NCBI RefSeq assembly: GCF_024701975.1
Contig: NZ_JANLNM010000005.1
Location: forward strand, 310,001-374,000
DNA from: Variovorax sp. ZS18.2.2
GTDB taxonomy: Bacteria > Pseudomonadota > Gammaproteobacteria > Burkholderiales > Burkholderiaceae_C
DNA length: 64,000 nucleotides
Direction: 5' to 3'
Positions 43,899 to 52,687 of the stretch are shown here, piece by piece. Both the position numbers and the translations under genes were made by a program. Below the pieces are notes generated by a model. The model worked only from the letters and a program-made list of their open reading frames with translations. It was not told the origin of the DNA and ran no database searches. The first letter of the stretch is position 1. Each line of letters opens with the position of its first letter.

Positions 43899-46808
43899 TC
43901 AGAACCCGCGCAGGTCGTCCACCGGCAGCGCGAGGCTCGCTCCCGTGATGCGCTCCAGCGTGCGGCCGATGACGCCGATGTCGTTGTCGAAACCGCCGTG
44001 CCCCGCCACGTCCATGACCGGCTTGCCATTGGCGTCGAGCGCGACCAGGATGCGGTCGTCCTTCACCCGCTGGGTGCGCCTGTCCAGCTTCGAGGCCTTG
44101 GCCGAACTGCGCCAGACGGAGAGCGCCTCGCCGGTGTCCGACGAGCCATCCCATCCCGAATAGGCCTCGTCGTTCACCCGGTCCAGGCCGAGGATGGGCG
44201 TGTGCAGGTCGGCCTCCAGCGCGTTCGACACGAGGTAGAGCAGCGACTTGCGGTAGACCTTGCCGACGTTGTCGTCGGACTCGATCTTTTCCGAGAGCAC
44301 GTCCAGATGCAGGCGCTCCATCACGGCCGCGTTGCTCGCGTAATGGCGGTTCGCGAAGGCGACGGTGCAGGCAGGCGCATAGAGATTCACCGAGGCGAGC
44401 CGCTCGCTCAGGCCGCCATCGCGCCCGGCGCGCTTGCGTGCGCTCAATGCGCTCAGCAGATGACCGATGGCGATCGAGCCCGCCGAATGGCCGACCAGGT
44501 GCAGCTCGAACTGGTCCTTCCAGTTGGAGGCCAGCGCCTGGATCGCATCGAGCAGCAGGTCGCCGCCGCGGCGGTCGGCGAAGGCGAGCTCGGCGTTCTC
44601 CTTCATCTCGCTCCAGATCGGGCGCGCGAGCGGGCGGCCGATGCCTTTTTCGATCAGCAGGTCGGTCTTGTCGGTGATCCGCTCTCCAATGCCGCCGCCC
44701 GCGGGCAACGACGGCAGCTTGCCCGAGATGATTCCGCCGATCGATTCGAAGAGCCCCGTCTTCCACACCAGGAACAGCGGATAGCAGCCATTGCCCACGA
44801 AGTAGCGCCCCATGGCAGAGGCGCGCTCGATGGCCTTGTCTTCGCTGTTGAGGCCGCCGTGCACATAGATCACCAGGCGCTTGCGCTGCGACGAAGGCTG
44901 GCGGCGGAACCAGTCGTCGGGCAGCACGCAGGCCTGCTGCTGCAGCTTGCGCGGCTGCTCGTCCTCGGTGAGGTAGCGGCTCACGCGGCCGTCGTTGCCC
45001 AGCACCACGCTGTGCTGGTAGGCCAGGCCCGTGTCCCACCACTTGTTGCGGTCCGCGGCCGATGCGCTGCCGCGCGCCTCGGTGGCGGCGGCGCCGTTCA
45101 CCGCGAGCCGGCCGGCCACCACGCCCGGCACGCCGAGCGAGACCACCCAGGCGTCCATCGCGTGCGCCAGCCAGTCGAGATACCCGATCACCGCGAAGCC
45201 GCCCGCGCCCCACCGGTTGCCCCAGGAGTTCTGCAGGATGAAGCCCTGCGCGTTGAAGCCGATGAGCGCGAAGGCATGGCCGCCTTCTTCCGAACGCCGG
45301 CCGTCGAACGGAATGAGCGGAAGGTCGGCATGCGTCTTCGGCGTTTTCGAGAGCTTCACCGCGCTCCAGCCCGCGTGCGTGAAAGAGGAGACGAACACCG
45401 CGCGGTGCTGCGCGATCGCAGCCTGCATGTCGGTGATCGACGAGGTCTCGATGCGGTAGTACACGCCGAGGGTGACGTTCGCCGCGCGCGCGGCGAAGCC
45501 GTAGGTCGCGGCGCTCGACTTCTCGCTCGAATAGGGCCAGTCGGGTTCGAGGCACACGCCGTTGTTGAACCAGCCCTTGAGCGCGCCGCGACAACTGGAG
45601 CCTTCGTAGTTCTCGCCCTCGTACTCGTCATGCCGGCGCGCCAGCGTGTAGAGCATGCGCGGGCTCACCGAGTCCATCTTCGCGGGCAGGCCCGACTTGA
45701 CCCAACGCAGGTAGTTGACGACGCAGCTGAGGCCAAAGCCGGTGCACGCGCCCTCCTGGCCCTGGTCGAGGATGAGCCCGGCCTTGTCGTAGGCGGGCAG
45801 GTACTTGCGCATTTCCTCCACCGGCGGGTATTCGTCGGGCAGGCTGATCGCGGCGGGCAGGTAGAGGCGGTCGCGCAGGTCGGCGGCGTCCTTGCGGGTG
45901 CGCAGGTCGGTGGTGCGGCGCGCGGGGGCCTTCGGCTTGGCCGCTGCTGCGGCGCCGGCGCGTGCGACCACAGGGACATCGCTCCACACCGTCTTCGCGC
46001 GCTCGAACACATCGCGGAACCGGTCGAGGCCGTGCGCGCCGCCGTTGACCAGCCGGCGTGCTTCGCGCAGGCCATCGCGCCCGCCGACGCCGTCGTTGCG
46101 GATCGCGTCGCGGAACTTGACCGCCTTGTCGGCGAGGAACAGCGCAAGCAGCACCGCCGCGATCTCCGGCGCATTCGCGCGGTCGGGCGTCGCCTCGAGC
46201 GGCAGGCCCACGCGCTGGCCGTAGCGCCGGTAGTTGTCCTTGCCGGTCAGCTGCACGAAGCCCCGGCCGCGGTAGCGTTCGCCGTCGCCGGGCTGGCCGT
46301 TGCCCAGGTCCGTGCGCGTGTCGTAGAGGCTGAAGGGCGCACCGCCGGGTGGCGTGTTGAATTTGGAGATGCCTTCGGCAATCGGCACGAAGCCCTCGGT
46401 CTCGGACCGGATGGTGCCGAGCGCGCCGAGGATCATCGACCGGTCGGTGAGCTTCGCAACGCCGAGCGCGGCCTCGATGTACGGCAGGTAGCGCGCGATG
46501 TTCGCCGCCTTGGTGGCGGGGAACAGCTTGCTCACATGCGCCACGTCGAGCGCCAGTTCGAAATCGCGCTTGTCCAGTGCGATGAGCTCGAGCAGCACCT
46601 GGCAGCGCGGCCCGACGACGCCATCGCCGATGAGCCCCACGCCGGCCTGCCATCGGCGGATGGCGGCGTCGAAGTCGTCGTCGATCGGTGTGCCGGATTG
46701 ATGGAGCGACGCGAACAGATCCGCGTCGGTGCCGAGTGCCGTTGCGAGGGCCTTGCGCAGGCGTTCGACGTCTTCGCCGACGCTGCCTTTGCTCATCAGG
46801 ATGTCCAT
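43899..46808 (-). CDS. Four-domain protein: PG-binding, GH19-type, papain-like protease and alpha/beta hydrolase
   Basis: This 969-residue protein strings together four modules. Residues about 8-75 are a peptidoglycan-binding PG_1 domain (GDGVVGPRCQ). Residues about 85-275 are a GH19-like muramidase/chitinase domain with ETEGF (E136/E138), a second Glu near 145 and the hallmark YRGRGFVQLTGKDNYRRYG (179-197). Residues about 340-560 are a C1 papain-like protease: DQGQEGACTGFG (C355), EGGHAFALIGF (H511) and NSWGNRWG (N527). Residues about 645-880 are an alpha/beta hydrolase with YVHGGLN and GHSAG (S775). It has no signal peptide or membrane segment. A GAAGG lies about 8 bases before the ATG. Such a set suggests a wall- and protein-degrading effector, perhaps delivered by a secretion system, but this is inference. 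Confidence 0.88.
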   Translation of the reverse strand: MDILMSKGSVGEDVERLRKALATALGTDADLFASLHQSGTPIDDDFDAAIRRWQAGVGLIGDGVVGPRCQVLLELIALDKRDFELALDVAHVSKLFPATKAANIARYLPYIEAALGVAKLTDRSMILGALGTIRSETEGFVPIAEGISKFNTPPGGAPFSLYDTRTDLGNGQPGDGERYRGRGFVQLTGKDNYRRYGQRVGLPLEATPDRANAPEIAAVLLALFLADKAVKFRDAIRNDGVGGRDGLREARRLVNGGAHGLDRFRDVFERAKTVWSDVPVVARAGAAAAAKPKAPARRTTDLRTRKDAADLRDRLYLPAAISLPDEYPPVEEMRKYLPAYDKAGLILDQGQEGACTGFGLSCVVNYLRWVKSGLPAKMDSVSPRMLYTLARRHDEYEGENYEGSSCRGALKGWFNNGVCLEPDWPYSSEKSSAATYGFAARAANVTLGVYYRIETSSITDMQAAIAQHRAVFVSSFTHAGWSAVKLSKTPKTHADLPLIPFDGRRSEEGGHAFALIGFNAQGFILQNSWGNRWGAGGFAVIGYLDWLAHAMDAWVVSLGVPGVVAGRLAVNGAAATEARGSASAADRNKWWDTGLAYQHSVVLGNDGRVSRYLTEDEQPRKLQQQACVLPDDWFRRQPSSQRKRLVIYVHGGLNSEDKAIERASAMGRYFVGNGCYPLFLVWKTGLFESIGGIISGKLPSLPAGGGIGERITDKTDLLIEKGIGRPLARPIWSEMKENAELAFADRRGGDLLLDAIQALASNWKDQFELHLVGHSAGSIAIGHLLSALSARKRAGRDGGLSERLASVNLYAPACTVAFANRHYASNAAVMERLHLDVLSEKIESDDNVGKVYRKSLLYLVSNALEADLHTPILGLDRVNDEAYSGWDGSSDTGEALSVWRSSAKASKLDRRTQRVKDDRILVALDANGKPVMDVAGHGGFDNDIGVIGRTLERITGASLALPVDDLRGF

Positions 46809-46954
46809 GCCTTCCCCTTCATGCGGCCGTGACGGGCCGCGGGACGCATGGTGAAACTCGCGGGAGGGCGCGTCTATTTGTCTAAATGACTAGGCCAAGT
46901 GTTGCGCTGGGCAGGCTGGTTCATTCGGGGCGGGTGCCGTCCTGAACGACGGCC

Positions 46955-48184
46955 CTACTTTCGTGCGGAGCCTGCGACCATGTCGAAGCGGAAGAGCCGG
47001 CACTCGATAGGACCGTTCCACATCGGCACGCGGCGCGATTCCTTCAGCCGCATCTGCTTGGGCAGCTTCAGGTCCGGCGTGAGGACCCAGGCCGTCCACC
47101 CGGCATAGTTCTTCTTCCAGTGGGTGGCCAGTTGGGGGAAGAACTCGCTGCCATCGCCCTCTTCGGTCTGCGCGGATTCGCGCGCCCCGGCACGTCCCGT
47201 ACCAGCCACGCCACCGACTTCGATCCGTTCGCCATAGGGCGGATTGAGCATGACCACCCCACCCTCGGCCGGCGGCATGCGCTGCAGCGCATCACCACCG
47301 CGGAACTCGATGGCATCGGCCACACCGGCGCGCTCCGCGTTGCGCTCGGCAAAGTCGACCATGCGGTGCGACACGTCCGAGCCGAAGATCGCGACGCTGC
47401 CCGGTTTCACGGCCGATTCCGATTCCTTCTTGATCGCATCCCACACGTGCGCCTGGAACGGCAGCAGCTTCTCGAAGCCGAAGCGGCGCAGCGATCCGGC
47501 CGCGATGCCGCGCGCGATCTGCGCCGCCTCGATGGGGATGGTGCCGCTGCCGCAGCAGGGGTCGTACAGCGACTGCTCCGACACGGTGCCGGTCTCGGGG
47601 TTCCACCAGCCGCTGGCGGCCAGCATGGCGGCGGCCAGGGTTTCCTTCAGCGGGGCATCGCCCTTGTCCTGGCGCCAGCCGCGCTTGAAGAGCGGCTCGC
47701 CCGAAGTGTCGATGTAGAGGGTGCAGCTGTCGGTGGTCAGGTGGGCGAACACGCGGGTGTCGGGCCACTGGGTCTCGATGCTCGGGCGCACGCCGTTGGC
47801 CTTGGCGCGGAAGCGGTCGGCAATCGCGTCCTTGATGCGCAAGGTGGCGAAGTTCAGGCTCTGCAGCGGGCTGTGCTGGGCGGTGGTCTCGATCTTGAAG
47901 GTCTGCTTGGGCGTGAACCAGATCTCCCAGGCCACGCCGCTCGCGATGGCGTAGAGGTCGTTCTCGTTGCGGTAGGGCGCATGGGCCAACTCGACCAGCA
48001 CGCGCTGCGCAAGGCGGCTGTGCAGGTTGAGCTTCAGGGCGTCGCGCCAGTCGGCGCGCACCCGCACGCCGCCGCGCAGCGTGAGCAGGTCTTGCCCGAC
48101 GCGGCCCGTCAAGGCGTGCACCTCTTGAGCGAGGAATTCCTCGACGCCGGCGGCGCAAGGCAGGAAAAAGGAAAGATCGTTCAC
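46955..48184 (-). CDS. THUMP-domain class I SAM-dependent RNA methyltransferase (RlmL N-terminal type)
   Basis: A roughly 409-residue RNA methyltransferase with an N-terminal THUMP domain and a Rossmann methyltransferase domain. Motifs are YDPCCGSGTIPIEAA (SAM binding), IFGSDVS and MLNPPYGERI (catalytic NPPY). It corresponds to the N-terminal half of E. coli RlmL, which makes m2G2445 in 23S rRNA. The GTG at 48184 matches the start of homologues (NDLSFFLPC); a GTG at 48238 is the alternative. It is divergent from the histidine kinase gene. Confidence 0.9.
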   Translation of the reverse strand: MNDLSFFLPCAAGVEEFLAQEVHALTGRVGQDLLTLRGGVRVRADWRDALKLNLHSRLAQRVLVELAHAPYRNENDLYAIASGVAWEIWFTPKQTFKIETTAQHSPLQSLNFATLRIKDAIADRFRAKANGVRPSIETQWPDTRVFAHLTTDSCTLYIDTSGEPLFKRGWRQDKGDAPLKETLAAAMLAASGWWNPETGTVSEQSLYDPCCGSGTIPIEAAQIARGIAAGSLRRFGFEKLLPFQAHVWDAIKKESESAVKPGSVAIFGSDVSHRMVDFAERNAERAGVADAIEFRGGDALQRMPPAEGGVVMLNPPYGERIEVGGVAGTGRAGARESAQTEEGDGSEFFPQLATHWKKNYAGWTAWVLTPDLKLPKQMRLKESRRVPMWNGPIECRLFRFDMVAGSARK

Positions 48185-48266
48185 GGAAAGTTGGCCATCG
48201 GGAAGCCCGACTAGGGGACTCCATTGTCGCCGCGTCACGAACCTTCTCTATATAGTCGATTTGCCG

Positions 48267-50057
48267 ATGACTCCCACCCCCGCACCTTCGGTCGCCCCGG
48301 CCGCCGACGCCAGCAGCGACCGCTTCGCGATCCAGTGCGAGGTGCTGCGGCTCTCGATCCGGCCCATCGGGCCGGTGCTGCTGGTGCAATACCTGCTCAA
48401 TTGCGGCGTGGCGGCGCTCTTCGCCTGGCAGTACTCGCTCTCTCGCGCGCTGGTGTGGATCGCGCTCATCACCGGGGTGACGGTGATGCGCGGCTTCTTC
48501 CCCCAGCCGCTGCCCGATCCCTTCACGCCCGGGAGCCTGCGCCACGCCCAGCGCGTGCACACGCTGCGCACGGCCGTCTGGGAACTGGCGCACGGCCTGG
48601 CCGGCGTGCTGCTCTTCAACCCCGAACGGCCCGACCAGCAACTGCTGCTCGGCCTGATGCTGATGGGCATGACGCTGTCGTCGGCGTTCTCGGTGTCGTT
48701 CTACACGCCGGCCACGCAGCTGGCGATCACGCTGCTGCTCGCGCCGGTGATCGTGACCGGCCTCACGCTGGGTGCGCCGACCATGATGGCCGTCTCGGTG
48801 ATCGGCATCGGCCTCACGGCCATGATGTGGAAGCTGGTGGCCGAGCGCTCGCGCCAGCTCGAGGAGAACATCGGCCTGCGCCTGAACGAGCGCACGCTGC
48901 GCGAACAGGCGCTCGCGGGCCTGCGGGCCTCCGAGCATGCGCAGGCCGAACGCTTGCGCTTCTTCTCGGCCGCCAACCACGACCTGCGCCAGCCGGTGAT
49001 GGCCATTGGCCTGCAGGCGGAGGTGCTGCGCCAGCAGCTGGACACCGGTGCGGACACCGCTGCCGTCCAGCACACCGTGGTCTCGCTCGCGCGGGCGCAG
49101 CAGGCGCTCGAAGGGCTCACCAACCAGTTGCTCGAAATCGGCCGCATCGAAGCGGCCGTCGATCCACTGCGGCCCGTGGCGGTGGCGCTGGCGCCGTTGC
49201 TGCAGGACCTGGCACGCCAGGCCGGCGACGGCCGCGTGACGGTGCGCTGCCCGGCCGGGGCCGTCGCGTGGACCGATGCGGTGTCGCTGCGCCGGGTGCT
49301 GGCCAACCTGGTCGACAACGCCGTCAAGTTCACGCCGCGCGGCCGCGTGCTGCTGGCGGTGCGGACGCGGCGCCGGGGCACGGAACGGGCCTGGCGCGTC
49401 GAGGTGCGCGACAGCGGCATCGGCATCGCAGCGGATGCGCAGCAGCGCGTGTTCAACGACTTCGAGCAGATCGGCAATGTCGAGCGCAACCTGCAGCACG
49501 GGCATGGCCTGGGCCTTGCGATCGTGCGGCGGCTGGCGGCGCAGCTGGGCATCGAGGTGTCGCTGCGCTCGGCGCCGGGCCGGGGCTCGGTGTTCAGCTT
49601 CGAGCTGCCCGCGGCCTTGGGCTATGGGGCCGCGGCCACGCAGGCCGCCCCCGCGCCGTTGGTCACGCCGGGCGCCGCGCCCGCGCTGCGGCCGGGGCTC
49701 GCGGTGCTGGTGGTGGAAGACAACGCGGTGGTGGCCGACAGCCTGTTCGCGCTGCTGCGGCAGTGGGAGGCGGCGCCGCGCGTCTATGCGAGCGCCGCCG
49801 AGGCGCTCGCGCTGGCCGACTTGCAGGCGCTCGACGTGGCGCTGTGCGACATCCGCCTGCCGGGCGCGCTCGACGGCATCGCGCTGGCGGAACGGCTGCA
49901 GCAGCAGAACCCCGCGCTCACCATCGCGCTGATCTCGGCCGACATCAACGAGGCCACCCAGCGCCTGGCCACCGAGCGCGGCTGGCATGCGCTGCGCAAG
50001 CCCGTGCAGCCGGACGAGCTGCGTGGCGTGCTGCTGCGGGCCCGGCAGCGTTCCTGA
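48267..50057 (+). CDS. Membrane hybrid sensor histidine kinase with C-terminal receiver domain
   Basis: The 596-residue protein has about five hydrophobic segments (residues about 35-190), a helical dimerisation region with the phospho-acceptor H238 in SAANHDLRQPV, an HATPase domain (LVDNAVKFTP; DSGIGI; GHGLGLAIV) and a receiver domain with D528 in ALCDIRLPG. An ATG at 48267 is chosen over a TTG at 48261. No separate response regulator gene is adjacent, so it probably passes phosphate to an unlinked partner. The signal is unknown; the membrane region has no periplasmic domain of note. Confidence 0.9.
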   Translation: MTPTPAPSVAPAADASSDRFAIQCEVLRLSIRPIGPVLLVQYLLNCGVAALFAWQYSLSRALVWIALITGVTVMRGFFPQPLPDPFTPGSLRHAQRVHTLRTAVWELAHGLAGVLLFNPERPDQQLLLGLMLMGMTLSSAFSVSFYTPATQLAITLLLAPVIVTGLTLGAPTMMAVSVIGIGLTAMMWKLVAERSRQLEENIGLRLNERTLREQALAGLRASEHAQAERLRFFSAANHDLRQPVMAIGLQAEVLRQQLDTGADTAAVQHTVVSLARAQQALEGLTNQLLEIGRIEAAVDPLRPVAVALAPLLQDLARQAGDGRVTVRCPAGAVAWTDAVSLRRVLANLVDNAVKFTPRGRVLLAVRTRRRGTERAWRVEVRDSGIGIAADAQQRVFNDFEQIGNVERNLQHGHGLGLAIVRRLAAQLGIEVSLRSAPGRGSVFSFELPAALGYGAAATQAAPAPLVTPGAAPALRPGLAVLVVEDNAVVADSLFALLRQWEAAPRVYASAAEALALADLQALDVALCDIRLPGALDGIALAERLQQQNPALTIALISADINEATQRLATERGWHALRKPVQPDELRGVLLRARQRS

Positions 50058-50142
50058 GCGGCCGACTGGCACGACCCATGCATCACCGGAGGCCACGCCT
50101 TCCGGGATATGCTCCGCGCACAGGCCGCCCGCCCTGCCCCCG

Positions 50143-50754
50143 ATGTCTGCCGACACCCCTCTTCATCCCCCTGCCGCCATCCCGCACGGCCAGCGCTATG
50201 GCACCGTGGCCATCGTGCTGCACTGGCTGCTCGCGGCCATGATCGTCGGCTCGCTCGGCGTGGGGCTCTACATGACGGGCCTGCCGTTCTCGCCGCAGCG
50301 CATCAAGCTCTACAACTGGCACAAGTGGGCCGGCGTCACGATCCTGCTGCTGTCGGCGCTGCGGCTCCTGTGGCGGCTTGCGCACCGCCCGCCCGCCATG
50401 CCGGCGCAGGTGCTGGCCGCCATGCCGCGCTGGCAGATCGCCGGCTACCGGGCCAGCCATGCGGCGATGTACCTGCTGTTCTTCGCGGTGCCGCTGTTCG
50501 GCTGGGCCTACACCTCGGCACTGGGCATTCCGGTCGTGTGGTTCGGCGTGCTGCCGCTGCCCGACTTCATGCCGGTCGACAAGGACCTTGCCGAAGCCAT
50601 ACTCAAGCCGCTGCACAAGGGCAGCGCCTTTACGCTGGCGGCGATTGCGCTGCTGCACGTGGCGGCCGCCCTGAAGCACCACTGGATCGACCGCGACGGT
50701 CTCTTGAAACGCATGTGGCCCGAACCCCGCGAGCCTCGCCACCCACGCCACTGA
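50143..50754 (+). CDS. Cytochrome b561 family protein
   Basis: The 203-residue membrane protein has four hydrophobic helices with conserved His residues (VLHWLLAAMI, NWHKWAGV, ASHAAMYLL, LLHVAAALKHH), the b561 pattern that binds two haems. It corresponds to E. coli YceJ, which is coupled to YceI. The start at 50143 gives a normal N-terminus. A YceI-type gene begins 13 bp downstream, so the two are cotranscribed, as in the yceJI operon. Confidence 0.93.
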   Translation: MSADTPLHPPAAIPHGQRYGTVAIVLHWLLAAMIVGSLGVGLYMTGLPFSPQRIKLYNWHKWAGVTILLLSALRLLWRLAHRPPAMPAQVLAAMPRWQIAGYRASHAAMYLLFFAVPLFGWAYTSALGIPVVWFGVLPLPDFMPVDKDLAEAILKPLHKGSAFTLAAIALLHVAAALKHHWIDRDGLLKRMWPEPREPRHPRH

Positions 50755-50767
50755 AGGAATCTGCCGG

Positions 50768-51337
50768 ATGCCGCGTCTCTTTCTCCCGATCCTGCTGACC
50801 CTTGCTGCCGCAATGCCCGCCGCGGCCGACCCCGCCGCGAGGCTGGTGGCCGACAAGAGCCAGATCGCCTTCGTCAGCAAGCAGATGGGCGTGCCGATGG
50901 AAGGCGCCTTCAAGAAGTTCGACGCGCAGATCGCCTTCGATCCGAAGAAGCCCGAAGGCGGCAGCGTCGCGCTGCAGATCGACACCGCGAGCGCCGGCTT
51001 CGGCGTGCCGATGAGCGATGCCGAGCTGCCCAAGGCGCCGTGGTTCGACGCCGCGAAGTTTCCGCAGGCGAGCTTCCAGTCGAGCGCCATCAAGGCGCTG
51101 GGCGACGGCAAGTTCGAGATGGCGGGCAAGCTCACCATCAAGGGCACGTCGAAGTACGTGACGGTGCCCGTCACCATCGCGCCGGCCGGCGGCAACTACG
51201 CGGTGGCCACCGGCTACTTCACCATCCAGCGGCTCGACTACAAGGTGGGCGACGGCGAATGGACCGACACCTCGGTGGTCGGCAACGACGTGCAGGTGCG
51301 CTTCAAGCTCACGCTCGCGGGCCTCGGGCCGCTCTGA
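50768..51337 (+). CDS. YceI-like periplasmic lipid-binding protein
   Basis: The 189-residue protein has a signal peptide (about 1-20) and a YceI lipocalin-like beta-barrel (about 28-185; AFVSKQMGVPMEGAFKKFD, MAGKLTIKGTSKYVTV). YceI proteins bind polyprenyl chains such as quinones. It is in a cluster with a b561 cytochrome and a second, related YceI gene, possibly a redox or acid-stress unit. Confidence 0.92.
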   Translation: MPRLFLPILLTLAAAMPAAADPAARLVADKSQIAFVSKQMGVPMEGAFKKFDAQIAFDPKKPEGGSVALQIDTASAGFGVPMSDAELPKAPWFDAAKFPQASFQSSAIKALGDGKFEMAGKLTIKGTSKYVTVPVTIAPAGGNYAVATGYFTIQRLDYKVGDGEWTDTSVVGNDVQVRFKLTLAGLGPL

Positions 51338-51386
51338 GTCCGCTCTCTTTTTTCGATTGCATCCCATGTCCCTCATTCCTACAGCC

Positions 51387-52019
51387 ATGAAGAAGCTCCT
51401 CCTCGCCACAGCGCTGTCGGCCACGGCACTCCCGTTCGCCGCCATCGCGCAGGAATACACGGCCCCCGCAGTGGCCGCCAAGCCCGCGGGCGGCCCCGTG
51501 AAGAATGGCAACTACGTGATCGACCCCACGCACACCTTCGTCATGTACGAGATGGGCCACTACGGCACCACCACCAACCGCGGCCGCTTCAGCACCAAGG
51601 ACGGCTCGGTGCAGATCGACGGCACGGGCGCCAGCGGCAAGGTCGACATCACGATGGACATCGGCACCATCAACACCGGTGTCGACCTGCTCAACCGCCA
51701 CGTGCAGAGCAAGGACTTCTTCAACGTCGCCGAATTCCCGACCGGCCGCTTCGTGGCCGACCGCATCGACTTCAGCGGCGACAAGGTGGTCGACGTGCCG
51801 GGCACTCTCACGCTGATGGGCCAGACCAAGCCGGTGACGCTGAAGGCCGTGCGCTTCAACTGCTACCTGAACCCGCTGATCAACCGCCAGGTCTGCGGCG
51901 GCGACTTCGAAACCACCGTGCAGCGCAGCGACTGGGGCATCAACTGGGGGCTGAATTTCGGCTTCGAGAACAAGGTGAAGCTGCTGGTGCAGGTCGAAGC
52001 GGTGAACGTGCAGCAATGA
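51387..52019 (+). CDS. YceI family periplasmic protein
   Basis: The 210-residue protein has a signal peptide (KKLLLATALSATALPF; cleavage after AIA) and a YceI barrel (YVIDPTHTFVMYEMGHYG; VPGTLTLMGQTKPVTLKAVRF; QRSDWGINWG). It is closer to classical YceI than the neighbour at 50768, with which it shares fold and export. The start at 51387 is set by the signal peptide. It lies 19 bp upstream of the LysE-type exporter gene. Confidence 0.93.
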   Translation: MKKLLLATALSATALPFAAIAQEYTAPAVAAKPAGGPVKNGNYVIDPTHTFVMYEMGHYGTTTNRGRFSTKDGSVQIDGTGASGKVDITMDIGTINTGVDLLNRHVQSKDFFNVAEFPTGRFVADRIDFSGDKVVDVPGTLTLMGQTKPVTLKAVRFNCYLNPLINRQVCGGDFETTVQRSDWGINWGLNFGFENKVKLLVQVEAVNVQQ

Positions 52020-52038
52020 CGACGCAAGGAACCAGGAA

Positions 52039-52683
52039 ATGATGGACACCACACTCTCCCTGCTCGGCATTGCCGGTGCCATGACGGTCGGCGCGATGAG
52101 CCCCGGCCCGAGCTTCGTCATGGTCGCGCGCACGGCCGTGGCTTCGCGCAGCGACGGCCTGGCGGCGGCGCTGGGCATGGGCGCGGGCGGCCTCGTGTTC
52201 GCGATTGCGGCGCTGGCCGGGTTGCAGGCGGCGTTCCTTGCGGTGCCGGGGCTCTACCTCGCGATCAAGGGCTTCGGCGGCGCGTACCTGATCTACCTGG
52301 GCTTTCGCATCTGGCGCGGTGCGCGGCAGCCGCTCGCGATGACGCAGGACACGGATGCATCGCCCCGGCAACAGGGCCGCGGCGGGCGCACCTTCCTGCT
52401 CGGGTTGGCGACGCAGGTCAGCAACCCGAAGACTGCCGTGGTGTACGCGAGCATCTTCGCGGCGTTCCTCCCTCGCGAGGTGCCGCTGGTGCTGGCGCTC
52501 GCGGTGCCGGTGGTCATCTTCTGCATCGAGACGGGGTGGTACGCGATCGTCGCGCTCGCGCTGTCGTCGGCGGCGCCGCGTTCGGCCTACCTGCGCTACA
52601 AGACCTGGATTGATCGCGCGGCGGGTGGCGTGATGGGGCTGCTCGGGCTGCGGCTCGTGTGGTCGGCCGTGCGCGGCAACTGA
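52039..52683 (+). CDS. LysE/RhtB family amino-acid exporter
   Basis: The 214-residue protein has six hydrophobic helices and the family motif SPGPSFVMVARTA near the start, then KGFGGAYLIYLGFRIWR and SNPKTAVVYASIFAAF. These proteins export amino acids such as threonine or homoserine. Substrate cannot be predicted. It is convergent with the PLD-like gene, four bases apart. Confidence 0.92.
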   Translation: MMDTTLSLLGIAGAMTVGAMSPGPSFVMVARTAVASRSDGLAAALGMGAGGLVFAIAALAGLQAAFLAVPGLYLAIKGFGGAYLIYLGFRIWRGARQPLAMTQDTDASPRQQGRGGRTFLLGLATQVSNPKTAVVYASIFAAFLPREVPLVLALAVPVVIFCIETGWYAIVALALSSAAPRSAYLRYKTWIDRAAGGVMGLLGLRLVWSAVRGN

Positions 52684-52687
52684 GCGT

